Positions 1-7,865 of a stretch of DNA of 64,000 bases are shown piece after piece. Origin of the DNA: Pseudoduganella danionis (GTDB lineage: Bacteria > Pseudomonadota > Gammaproteobacteria > Burkholderiales > Burkholderiaceae_D). The stretch spans positions 312,028-376,027 of the forward strand of contig NZ_WNKW01000003.1 in NCBI RefSeq assembly GCF_009720775.1, read 5' to 3'. The notes under the pieces are model-generated. The model was not told the origin of the DNA. It made no database searches and saw only the letters and a program-made list of their open reading frames with translations. Each line of letters opens with the position of its first letter. Positions within the stretch are counted from its first letter, which is position 1. Position numbers and translations under genes: made by a program.

Positions 1-560
1 CCGGCGCTGCGGCGGGCTAGCGCATGTTCCAGCGCCTGGCGGTAGAGCAGGGCGATGCCGGCCAGATAGGGATCAGCGCTGCTGCTCTGGCCTTCCGGCT
101 GCGGTGGGCGTGGCACATCGGCCGGACGCAGGAAGGGCACGGCCAGACACCAGGCCTGCACGGCGCCGCTGCGATCCGTCAGCGGCAGCACCATGGCGCC
201 CATGTCGATGCTGCCATCGGCCAGGCGCGGCACATGGCCGATCACACGTGTGCCATGGGCCTCCAGCAGCGGCGCCGGGGCTTCCAGCCGGCCCGGCGAA
301 TCATGGTTGCCGGCGATGACGATCAGGTTCAGATGGGGCACGCGTTCGCGCGCAGCTCGCAGGAACTGGTAGAACTGGCGCTGCGAGGCGGCCGACGGGT
401 TGGCGTTGTCGAAGATGTCTCCTGCGATCAGCAGGGCGTCGGCCTGCTGCTGCGCGAGCGTGTCGAGCAGCCAGTCGAGGAATTGCTGGTGCTCGTAATG
501 GCGCTCGTAGTTATGCAGGGTCTGGCCCAGATGCCAGTCGGAGGTGTGCAGCAGACGCAT
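1..560 (-). CDS. sbcD: SbcD, exonuclease nuclease subunit (partial, runs off window start)
   Basis: Translating the minus strand from the ATG at 560 gives an open frame to the window edge, about 186 residues. It begins MRLLHTSDWHLGQ and carries the calcineurin-like phosphoesterase motifs of the Mre11/SbcD family: D8 and H10 in SDWHLG, D48 in GDIFD, and N85-H86 in GNHD. These bind the two Mn ions. SbcD is the nuclease half of SbcCD, which cleaves hairpins and DNA ends; the C-terminal half and any sbcC lie outside the window. It follows the diguanylate cyclase on the same strand by 116 bases. Identity is seen clearly from the motifs. Confidence 0.9.
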   Translation of the reverse strand, partial: MRLLHTSDWHLGQTLHNYERHYEHQQFLDWLLDTLAQQQADALLIAGDIFDNANPSAASQRQFYQFLRAARERVPHLNLIVIAGNHDSPGRLEAPAPLLEAHGTRVIGHVPRLADGSIDMGAMVLPLTDRSGAVQAWCLAVPFLRPADVPRPPQPEGQSSSADPYLAGIALLYRQALEHALARRSA

Positions 561-676
561 GGAGTATGTGGTTCAGAACAGCGGGAAGCGCACAATATAG
601 CGCAACTTGCCGCGGGCGAGCTTGATATATTTACAGCAGCGATTTACAGCAGCGGCCGCGGCGGCTGTTGCAGGCT

Positions 677-3340
677 TCAGGCGGCGTAGTCACCGGCAGT
701 CGCATGGGGTGGCCCGGCCCGATAGGTGTTGCGGCCATTCTGTTTGGCCTGATACAGCAGCAGGTCGGCCTGATGCAGCAGCTCGGCCGGTGTAATGTCT
801 TCGTTGCGGTAGAAAGTCAGGCCGATACTGGCCGAAATCGAGACCATGGTGCCGTCCAGATCGAACGGTGCCTGCATGGCCGTGACGATTTTGGCGGCCA
901 GCGCCATGGCGTCTTCGGCGCGGTTGACGGGATCCATGATGATGGTGAATTCGTCGCCACCGAGGCGGGCGATGGTGTCGCTGGCGCGCATGGTATGCGT
1001 CAGGCGGGTCGAGAAGGCGCGCAGCAGCGCGTCGCCCACGCTGTGGCCATAGGTATCGTTGACCGGTTTGAAACGGTCGATATCCATATACATCACTGCC
1101 ATCAGCTGGTGGTTTTCGGCACTCGCATGCATGCTGTCGCTGAGCTTCTGCAGGAAGCCGGCACGGTTGGTCAGCCCGGTCAGGGTGTCGATCTGGGTCA
1201 GCCGCAGCAGGCGCTGTTTTTCGCGCTTCTGCGCAGTGATGTCCTGACGCATGACGTGGAAGCCTATCACTGTGCTGCCATCTTCATCGATCTGCGGAAT
1301 GTAGACCACCTCGTAGGTGCGCAAGGTGGTATCGCTATTGTCTTCCTCTTCAAACGTCAGGGTCTCGCCGGCCAGCGCGCGCTTGATGTAGGGCGACAAA
1401 TAGCTGTAGCGTGCTTCGCCCACCGTCTCCACCACGCTCTTGCCCAGCACACTGGTGCCGAAACGGTTGAATTCACGCTCGTAGGCGATGTTATGGAAGC
1501 GGAATACTTCTTCGCTATCGATATAGGCCACCATGGCCGGCAGGCTGTCGGCGATGGTGCGCAGCCGCGCTTCGCTTTCGCGCAGGGCCATGACGGATTT
1601 ACGCACGTGGGTAATATCGTCGACGGTGCCGACGTAGCCGTAGATCTGCTTGTCGACGATCATGGCGGCGATCTTGAACATTACCCACACGATGGTGCCA
1701 TCGGGATGGACGCAGCGCAGCGTATCCTGATAGGGCAGGCGGGTGACGGCCATCTGCTTGAGCGCCGCTTTCAGGTTGGCGCGGTCACCCGGGTGGATCG
1801 CGCGCAGCCAGTTTTCGCCCAGTGCTTCCGAGCGCATCAGGCCGGTGACGAATTCGAAAGTGCGGTTGACATAGGTGCACTGGCCTTGGGCGTCGGCGCG
1901 CAGCAGGCCTAGCGGCGAAACGTCATTGACGGCAGCCAGTTCGGCCTGACTCTTGCGGATCGCCAGCTCGCTCTTCTTGCGCGGTGTGATATCGCGTGTG
2001 GTGACGGCCACGCCTTCGTTGATGGGCACGATCTGGTGGTGGAACCAGTAATGTTCGCCGCTGGGCAGGAAGTCGACTTCGAATTCTTCATCCAGCGGAT
2101 GGCCCGTCAGCAGCACGTTTTTGTACTTGTCGAAGAAGCCGTGGGTGTGCAGGTCCGGCATCAGTTCCTGCAGACGCTTGCCACGGGCCTGTTCGGACGT
2201 CATGCCCAGCAGGGCGGCGCCGCGGTCGTTCAGGCCCACCAGCGTAAAGTCGGCAATGGCGTTATCGGCGCTGCGCAGGCGGCAGGCCTTGAGCAGGTAG
2301 ACGCAGTCCATGCTGGCATCGGCTGCGGCGCGCAGCATTTCCTGCGCTTCGCTGACCATCAGAGCGCTGCGGCGCAGCCGGCGTGCCTGTTGCATCAGCA
2401 GACCGAGAAATACCAGCACCATCAGGGAGGCCAGACTGACGGCAATCAGATAACGCTGGCGGCGCAGTTCGAAACCGGCCATCTCCGTCTTGAGCGGATT
2501 GCCGGCTACCGCCAGCAGCAGGTAGCGCGGCATTTCGGCATAGCCGTAGATACGCTCCACCGCGTCGAACGGACGCGCCAGCAGCAGCTCATCGAGCGTG
2601 CCCACGCGGCCGCCGCTTTGCACGGCAGTGAAATCGATGGCGTCACTGATGATCAACTGTTCGTCCACGCGCGCCGTGGCGATGCCGTTTTCACGGCTGA
2701 TCAGCATCACGCTGCCGCCCGGGTCCAGATTCAGGCGGTCGTAGTCTTCCACAAAGGTGGCCGGGTCTATCATCATCACGATCACCCCGGCGAAGCTGCC
2801 GTCGCGCTGATTGAGCCGGCGCGAGATCTGGATCTGCCATTTCTTGGTGCGGGATTCAACCACGGGCGTGGTAATCAGCGGCGTGTCCGAGCTGTTCTGG
2901 GCGTGGTGTAAAAAGAACGGTTGCTGGCCTAAATGGGGCGCGAAATAGCCGGAGCGGCTATCGATCAGCGTGCCGTCGGCCGCCACCAGCGCCAGTGGCA
3001 GGTCGAGTTTGGACGGCAGCAGCGAATCGAGCAGGCCGTTCGATTTGCTGAATTCGGCCAGCCGCAGGCTGCCGTTCGATTCTTCAAACTTGAGTTTGAA
3101 CAGCTGGGTAGCATGGTCGGTCTGGCGCAGCAGATGGTTGGTGTGTTCGGCCAGAGTACGGGCCAGCGACTGGCTGTGCAGCACCGCCTCGTAATGGGCT
3201 GAAACCCGCTCCTGCCGCACCTGATACAGCACGGCGGCCCACATCACGCCCAGCAATGCGAGCGCGAACGCCGGCAGCAGTATCGCGCGATACAGCCGGC
3301 GTAAAACGCTGCGGGACGTTGGTTTGGCAGGATTATTCAT
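677..3340 (-). CDS. Membrane-bound sensor diguanylate cyclase (periplasmic sensor, three PAS, GGDEF)
   Basis: This 887-residue protein has a membrane helix near residues 15-37, a periplasmic region of about 260 residues resembling a Cache/PDC sensor, and a second helix near 298-316. Three PAS-like domains follow (about 335-455, 465-585 and 595-715), then a GGDEF domain (about 725-880). The active-site motif RLGGDEF is intact, with RASD five residues upstream matching the RxxD product-inhibition site. It should make cyclic di-GMP in response to a periplasmic and perhaps a cytoplasmic signal. No EAL domain is present. The ligand cannot be read from sequence. sbcD lies downstream on the same strand but need not be functionally linked. 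Confidence 0.88.
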   Translation of the reverse strand: MNNPAKPTSRSVLRRLYRAILLPAFALALLGVMWAAVLYQVRQERVSAHYEAVLHSQSLARTLAEHTNHLLRQTDHATQLFKLKFEESNGSLRLAEFSKSNGLLDSLLPSKLDLPLALVAADGTLIDSRSGYFAPHLGQQPFFLHHAQNSSDTPLITTPVVESRTKKWQIQISRRLNQRDGSFAGVIVMMIDPATFVEDYDRLNLDPGGSVMLISRENGIATARVDEQLIISDAIDFTAVQSGGRVGTLDELLLARPFDAVERIYGYAEMPRYLLLAVAGNPLKTEMAGFELRRQRYLIAVSLASLMVLVFLGLLMQQARRLRRSALMVSEAQEMLRAAADASMDCVYLLKACRLRSADNAIADFTLVGLNDRGAALLGMTSEQARGKRLQELMPDLHTHGFFDKYKNVLLTGHPLDEEFEVDFLPSGEHYWFHHQIVPINEGVAVTTRDITPRKKSELAIRKSQAELAAVNDVSPLGLLRADAQGQCTYVNRTFEFVTGLMRSEALGENWLRAIHPGDRANLKAALKQMAVTRLPYQDTLRCVHPDGTIVWVMFKIAAMIVDKQIYGYVGTVDDITHVRKSVMALRESEARLRTIADSLPAMVAYIDSEEVFRFHNIAYEREFNRFGTSVLGKSVVETVGEARYSYLSPYIKRALAGETLTFEEEDNSDTTLRTYEVVYIPQIDEDGSTVIGFHVMRQDITAQKREKQRLLRLTQIDTLTGLTNRAGFLQKLSDSMHASAENHQLMAVMYMDIDRFKPVNDTYGHSVGDALLRAFSTRLTHTMRASDTIARLGGDEFTIIMDPVNRAEDAMALAAKIVTAMQAPFDLDGTMVSISASIGLTFYRNEDITPAELLHQADLLLYQAKQNGRNTYRAGPPHATAGDYAA

Positions 3341-3369
3341 TGAGGGGCAATATTGTCCACTAATTTGCA

Positions 3370-3395
3370 GCAGAATGCCATCGATCTAATTCTGC
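3370..3395. promoter_or_regulatory. Inverted repeat upstream of the diguanylate cyclase
   Basis: GCAGAAT (3370-3376) is repeated inverted as ATTCTGC (3389-3395) with a 12-base spacer, 29 bases before the minus-strand start at 3340 and in the shared region with the divergent DUF2804 gene. The spacing suits a dimeric regulator. The function is inference from symmetry only. Confidence 0.3.
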
Positions 3396-3552
3396 ATGGA
3401 AATGTCTCGTTTGTGGCTGCAAATGTAAAAAAAACCGTGCTGCGCACACAGGCAATATTGATTTTCTTATTAGAATAGCTGCTGAACCGTCGCGTCGCTA
3501 GCCGCCGCGGCACCGGCTGCTATTGCCGTAAACACCCAGAGGAACTGGCCGC

Positions 3553-4551
3553 ATGAAGCAAACCACACTGTCCGCCGCACCGCCACGCCTGCCCGGCACC
3601 GATGGCCAGCCGATTTTCGGCCGGTTTGCCGGCCAGACCGGCGCCATCGACTGGCGCGAGCTGGCACCGCCGTATGCGCGCAGCCGGCTGTGGCGACGCT
3701 TCCACCACAAGCGCTGGCACTATGTGGCGCTGTACACGGAGCAGGTGTTCTGCGCCGTGGCCATCGTGGATGTGGGCTGGACCAATACCGCATTTGCCTA
3801 TGCTTTTGAGCGCCACAGCGGTCGCATGCTGGCCGAATTTTCGCAGGATGGCCTGCCCGGCTGCACGGCCAGCCTGCCGCACCGGCCAACTGGCGTGAGC
3901 CAGTTCCGCATGCTGGGCAAACAGATCCACATCAATACGGCGGATTACGGCGTCAGTAGTCTGGCGCTGCGTTGTGGCGAATTTGCCATCGATGCCAGCT
4001 TCGGCCCGGCCGCTGCGCCGCTGCTGCTGGCCGCAGGGCCGGTGGCGGATGGCGCTGTGCATGCCACGCAGAAGTCGGGTGGCATGCCGCTGCAGGGGCA
4101 GTTGCGGGTGGGCGCGCGCACGCTGGCACTCGATGGCGGCATCGCCAGCTTTGATTATTCCAATGGCCTATTGGCGCGCAACACGGCCTGGCGCTGGGCC
4201 TCGGCGCATGATCTGGCCATGGGCTTCAATCTGCAGGCTGGCTATTTCGGCGCGCAGGAAAATGCGCTCTGGCTCGATGGCAAGCTGTACCCGCTCGGTG
4301 CGGCCCGTTTCGAGTATGACCGCAACGATAGCCGCGCGCCGTGGCAGATCAGTACCGATGATGGCTTGCTGGAGCTGAGCTTCACGCCGGAAGGGGAGCG
4401 GCGCGGCGACAAGAACCTGCTGGTGGCGGCCAGCCGCTATGTCCAGCCTATCGGCACCTTCAGCGGCTGGGTGCGCAGCGCAGCCGACCAGCCACGGCGC
4501 ACCGTGCAGCAATTGGCCGGGGTGACGGAAGATCATGCTTCGCGCTGGTAG
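3553..4551 (+). CDS. DUF2804 family protein
   Basis: This 332-residue protein matches what I recall of the DUF2804 family: an all-beta-looking chain with repeated Trp/Tyr-rich strands, no signal peptide and no membrane helix. Typical stretches are WRRFHHKRWHYVALY near residue 48 and DRNDSRAPWQI in the last third. No catalytic role is established for the family, so none is assigned. The start is supported by GAGGA at about 3539, nine bases upstream. It is divergent from the cyclase and precedes the Pat-like acetyltransferase by 18 bases, so the two are probably co-transcribed. Confidence 0.75.
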   Translation: MKQTTLSAAPPRLPGTDGQPIFGRFAGQTGAIDWRELAPPYARSRLWRRFHHKRWHYVALYTEQVFCAVAIVDVGWTNTAFAYAFERHSGRMLAEFSQDGLPGCTASLPHRPTGVSQFRMLGKQIHINTADYGVSSLALRCGEFAIDASFGPAAAPLLLAAGPVADGAVHATQKSGGMPLQGQLRVGARTLALDGGIASFDYSNGLLARNTAWRWASAHDLAMGFNLQAGYFGAQENALWLDGKLYPLGAARFEYDRNDSRAPWQISTDDGLLELSFTPEGERRGDKNLLVAASRYVQPIGTFSGWVRSAADQPRRTVQQLAGVTEDHASRW

Positions 4552-4569
4552 CGCGGGAGTGCGGGCATT

Positions 4570-6984
4570 ATGAGCATCAAATATCTCGATCGTATGTTTC
4601 AGCCCCGTTCGGTGGCAGTGATCGGCGCGTCCGACAAGCCGCACCGCATCGGCACGCGCGTGCTGGCCAATTTGCTGCAAGCCCACGCGGCGCAGGGTGG
4701 TAGCGGGCGCGCCATCTGGCCGCTCAACCCGCGCCACCAGAGTCTGCAGGGCTTGCCGTGCTATGCCCGCGTGGCCGCTCTGCCGGCTGCACCGGAGCTG
4801 GCGATACTGTGTACGCCGCCCGCCACCATCCCCAATCTGATTGCCGAACTGGGGGCGCGTGGCACCCGCGCCGCCATCGTCATGACGGCGGGACTGGAAC
4901 AGATTCAGAGCGGCGGACGCAATCTGCAGCAAGCCATGCTGGCGGCGGCCAAACGGCATCAGGTGCGCATACTGGGGCCGGGCAGCGTGGGCCTGCAGAC
5001 GCCGGCGCTGGGCCTGAATGCCAGCTTCACCCACATTCCCGCCACCCCCGGCAAGCTGGCTTTCGTGGCGCAATCGGGTGCGCTGGGCACGGCCATGTTG
5101 GACTGGGCCGGCCTGCACGGCATCGGTTTTTCCCGCTTCCTCACCATGGGCGAGACGGCCGATGTGGATTTTGGCGACCTGCTCGATTATCTGGCGGCCG
5201 ATAGCGCCACCGAAGCCATCTTGCTGTGCATAGAGCAGGTCTGCTGTGCGCGCAAATTCATGTCGGCCGGCCGGCTGGCGGCGCGCGGCAAGCCGGTGAT
5301 CGTGCTGAAAGTGGGGCGCGACGCCGAGCCCGGTGCCGATCTGGTGTTCGATGCGGCGATACGCCGTGCCGGCATGCTGCGCGTGAATTCCATCGAAGAC
5401 CTGTTTGATGCGGTGGAAACGCTGGCGCGCCAGCGTCCCCAGCGTGGCGAACGGCTGGCCGTGCTGAGTAATGGCGTGGGTCTGGGCCTGATCGCGGCGG
5501 ACGCGCTGGCGGCCGGCGGCGCTCAACTGGCGCCGCTGTCGGCCGAATCGCAGCTGCTGCTCAAGCGTACCTGCGCCCAGCCCACCAACCCCGTGGCCTT
5601 GCTGGCCGATGTGCCGGTGGCCCATTATCAGGCGGCCGTGGAAGCGCTGCTGCACGAAACCAATGCCGATGCGCTGCTATTCCTGCACGCGCCCACGGCC
5701 ATGGTGGATAGCCAGCAGATCGCCACGGCGATCGCGCCGCTGCTGCGCGGCGCCAACAAGAATGTGCTGAGCTGCTGGCTGGGCGGCAGCGCCGTGGCGG
5801 CGGCGCGGCAAGTGTTTGCCGAAGCGGGTCTGCCGACCTACGACACGCCGGAAAAAGCCGTACACGGCTTCCTGCAGATAGCCCAGTACCGGCGCAATCA
5901 GGATTTGCTGATGGAAGTCCCGGCCCAGTTGCCGGCCACGTCGGCGCCGGAACGGGCTGCGGCGCAGGCACTGGTGGCGGCAGCGCAGGCCAGTGGCCAC
6001 AACAGCCTGACGGACGCCGATCTGCGCAGTTTGCTGGCGGCCTACGGCATTGCGCTGGCCACGCCGCAGCAGGCCGCGCTAGCCAGCACCACGCTGGCGG
6101 CCGCGCGGATTGAAATCAGTACCGACGCCGTGTTCGGCCCCGTGCTGTATTTCGGCCAGGGCGGGCTGGCGGCCGAAGTGGCGGGCGACCGTACTGCCGG
6201 CCTGCCGCCGCTGAATATGGTGCTGGCGCGCGACATGGTCAGCCGCACCCGCGTGGCCCGTCTGCTGCAGCAGGCGCAAACGGCGGCCGATGCGGATGCG
6301 CTGTGCCGCACGCTGGTGCAGGTGGCCGATATGGTGGCCGATCTGCCGCAACTGGCGGCGCTGGACCTGAATCCGCTGCTGGTACTGGGTGGCAGCGTGG
6401 TGGCGCTGGGTGCGACGCTGGCGCTGGGGCCAGCACGCAGCCACCGGGCCATGGCGATCCGGCCCTATCCGCAGGAACTCGAGCAGGAACTCGAGTGGGG
6501 TGGCGGGCGGATATTGCTGCGCCCCATCCGCCCCGAGGACGCGCCCCAGCATCAGGTATTTTTCGCGGCGCTCGATCCCGACGATGTGCGGCTACGCTTT
6601 TTCACGGCCATGCGTGAACTGCCGCCGGGCCAGTTGGCGCGCCTGACCCAGATCGATTACGACCGCGCGATGGCTTTTATCGCCACGCGCACGGGCGCCA
6701 ACGGCGAGCCGGAAACGCTGGGTGTGGTCCGGGCCATCGCCGATGCCGATAATCAGGCGGCCGAATTTGCCATCATCATCCGCTCCGACCTGAAAGGGCA
6801 TGGGCTGGGCTACATCCTGTTCCAGAAACTGGTGGATTATTTCCGTAGTCATGGCACGGCGCAGATCGTGGGCGATGCGCTGGCCGAGAACCTTGGCGTG
6901 CAAAAGCTGGTTCGGCATTTTGGTGGCAGCGTGCTGCCGCATCCGGAAACGGGACTGGTGCGCTTACAATTGCCATTACGATAG
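4570..6984 (+). CDS. Pat-type protein lysine acetyltransferase (acyl-CoA synthetase-like domains plus GNAT), ATP-grasp shortened
   Basis: This 804-residue protein has the Pat/PatZ layout: a CoA-binding Rossmann domain (about 1-130, with VAVIGASDKPHRIG), succinyl-CoA-ligase-like domains (about 150-460), an ATP-grasp-like region (about 470-620) and a C-terminal GNAT acetyltransferase (about 640-804, acetyl-CoA loop near LKGHGLGYILF). In enterobacteria this family acetylates and switches off acetyl-CoA synthetase. The ATP-grasp part runs from the TDADLRSLLAAYGIALATP helix to VFGPVLYFGQGG in about 45 residues, where full domains have roughly 75-80 more. The nucleotide-binding lobe therefore seems missing, which fits a sensory rather than catalytic synthetase half. 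The total length is correspondingly below the roughly 890 residues of E. coli PatZ. Confidence 0.82.
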   Translation: MSIKYLDRMFQPRSVAVIGASDKPHRIGTRVLANLLQAHAAQGGSGRAIWPLNPRHQSLQGLPCYARVAALPAAPELAILCTPPATIPNLIAELGARGTRAAIVMTAGLEQIQSGGRNLQQAMLAAAKRHQVRILGPGSVGLQTPALGLNASFTHIPATPGKLAFVAQSGALGTAMLDWAGLHGIGFSRFLTMGETADVDFGDLLDYLAADSATEAILLCIEQVCCARKFMSAGRLAARGKPVIVLKVGRDAEPGADLVFDAAIRRAGMLRVNSIEDLFDAVETLARQRPQRGERLAVLSNGVGLGLIAADALAAGGAQLAPLSAESQLLLKRTCAQPTNPVALLADVPVAHYQAAVEALLHETNADALLFLHAPTAMVDSQQIATAIAPLLRGANKNVLSCWLGGSAVAAARQVFAEAGLPTYDTPEKAVHGFLQIAQYRRNQDLLMEVPAQLPATSAPERAAAQALVAAAQASGHNSLTDADLRSLLAAYGIALATPQQAALASTTLAAARIEISTDAVFGPVLYFGQGGLAAEVAGDRTAGLPPLNMVLARDMVSRTRVARLLQQAQTAADADALCRTLVQVADMVADLPQLAALDLNPLLVLGGSVVALGATLALGPARSHRAMAIRPYPQELEQELEWGGGRILLRPIRPEDAPQHQVFFAALDPDDVRLRFFTAMRELPPGQLARLTQIDYDRAMAFIATRTGANGEPETLGVVRAIADADNQAAEFAIIIRSDLKGHGLGYILFQKLVDYFRSHGTAQIVGDALAENLGVQKLVRHFGGSVLPHPETGLVRLQLPLR

Positions 6985-7125
6985 CGTTCATCCCCTGTTT
7001 GCGCTATATTGGGGAAGCGCGCCGTCTTGTTTTAAGTCAAAGCGTGGTTGTCGGCTTTATTTACACTTTTACTTCCGCTTTTGCCAGCCATCCGGTCTGG
7101 TCATACCATAGCTTTGGGAGTCAGA

Positions 7126-7797
7126 ATGTTAACCGCCACATATGCCCTGGTCGCTCTTTCAGTCGAACAAGCAAGTGTTCGTCTTAATCTGTTGGCTTTT
7201 CAGCAATATGTGCGCACGACTCTGATGCAGCAGAATAGCGTGACGCTGGCCCAGCTTGAATATGCCTGCAACAGCCTGAGCACCCTGTATCAGGCTTGCC
7301 AGTGGCGCAAGACGGAACGCTATCTGATTCCTGCGCTGCGCGCTGCCACCGAGCGGGCCGACCAGTTGCTTGATGAACTGAACCGTCTCAACCAGTCGGC
7401 CCTGGCCGCTGTCCGTGCTTTGCAGGAACAGGCCGAAGCGCTGGCCGATGCGGGCGAAGGCCAGGTGCAGCGCATCAGCGATAACATTGAAACGTTTTGC
7501 ACGGCCATGCTGCAAAAGCTGGAAAAAGAAGAGCACGAACTGTTTGCGCTCGCGCGCAACAGCATCGCCGGTGATGCCTGGTTTTCCATTGCGAATCAAT
7601 TGATGCTGCATGACAAGCGGGTAGAAGAACTCAAGCGCAGCGCGCCGCCGGCAGCGCTGCCTGATGCTGCAGCCATCAACATGCCGCGCTTGCAGGTATT
7701 GCCGATGATCGATATGAATCTGGTTCAGGATGACACCATCAGTACCATGCCGCATGTGCGCGCACGGGCCGGGCGGGAAGTGCCAGCGCCAAAATAA
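7126..7797 (+). CDS. Helical protein of unknown function
   Basis: The ATG at 7126 is preceded by GGGAG five bases upstream and gives 223 residues; an upstream ATG at 7048 would add 26 residues with no ribosome site. The protein is almost wholly alpha-helical by composition, rich in Leu, Ala, Gln and Glu, with no signal peptide or membrane segment. A stretch ending EKEEHELFALARNS is faintly like hemerythrin or other four-helix bundles, but the metal-ligand pattern is not complete enough to claim it. It precedes the DUF349 gene by 68 bases in the same direction. Function unknown. Confidence 0.6.
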   Translation: MLTATYALVALSVEQASVRLNLLAFQQYVRTTLMQQNSVTLAQLEYACNSLSTLYQACQWRKTERYLIPALRAATERADQLLDELNRLNQSALAAVRALQEQAEALADAGEGQVQRISDNIETFCTAMLQKLEKEEHELFALARNSIAGDAWFSIANQLMLHDKRVEELKRSAPPAALPDAAAINMPRLQVLPMIDMNLVQDDTISTMPHVRARAGREVPAPK

Positions 7798-7865
7798 GCG
7801 CTCTGTAACAGGCAAATTTTCTCTGCGCTGCTATGATGGTGGTTTTAGATATCTCATAGCGCACC

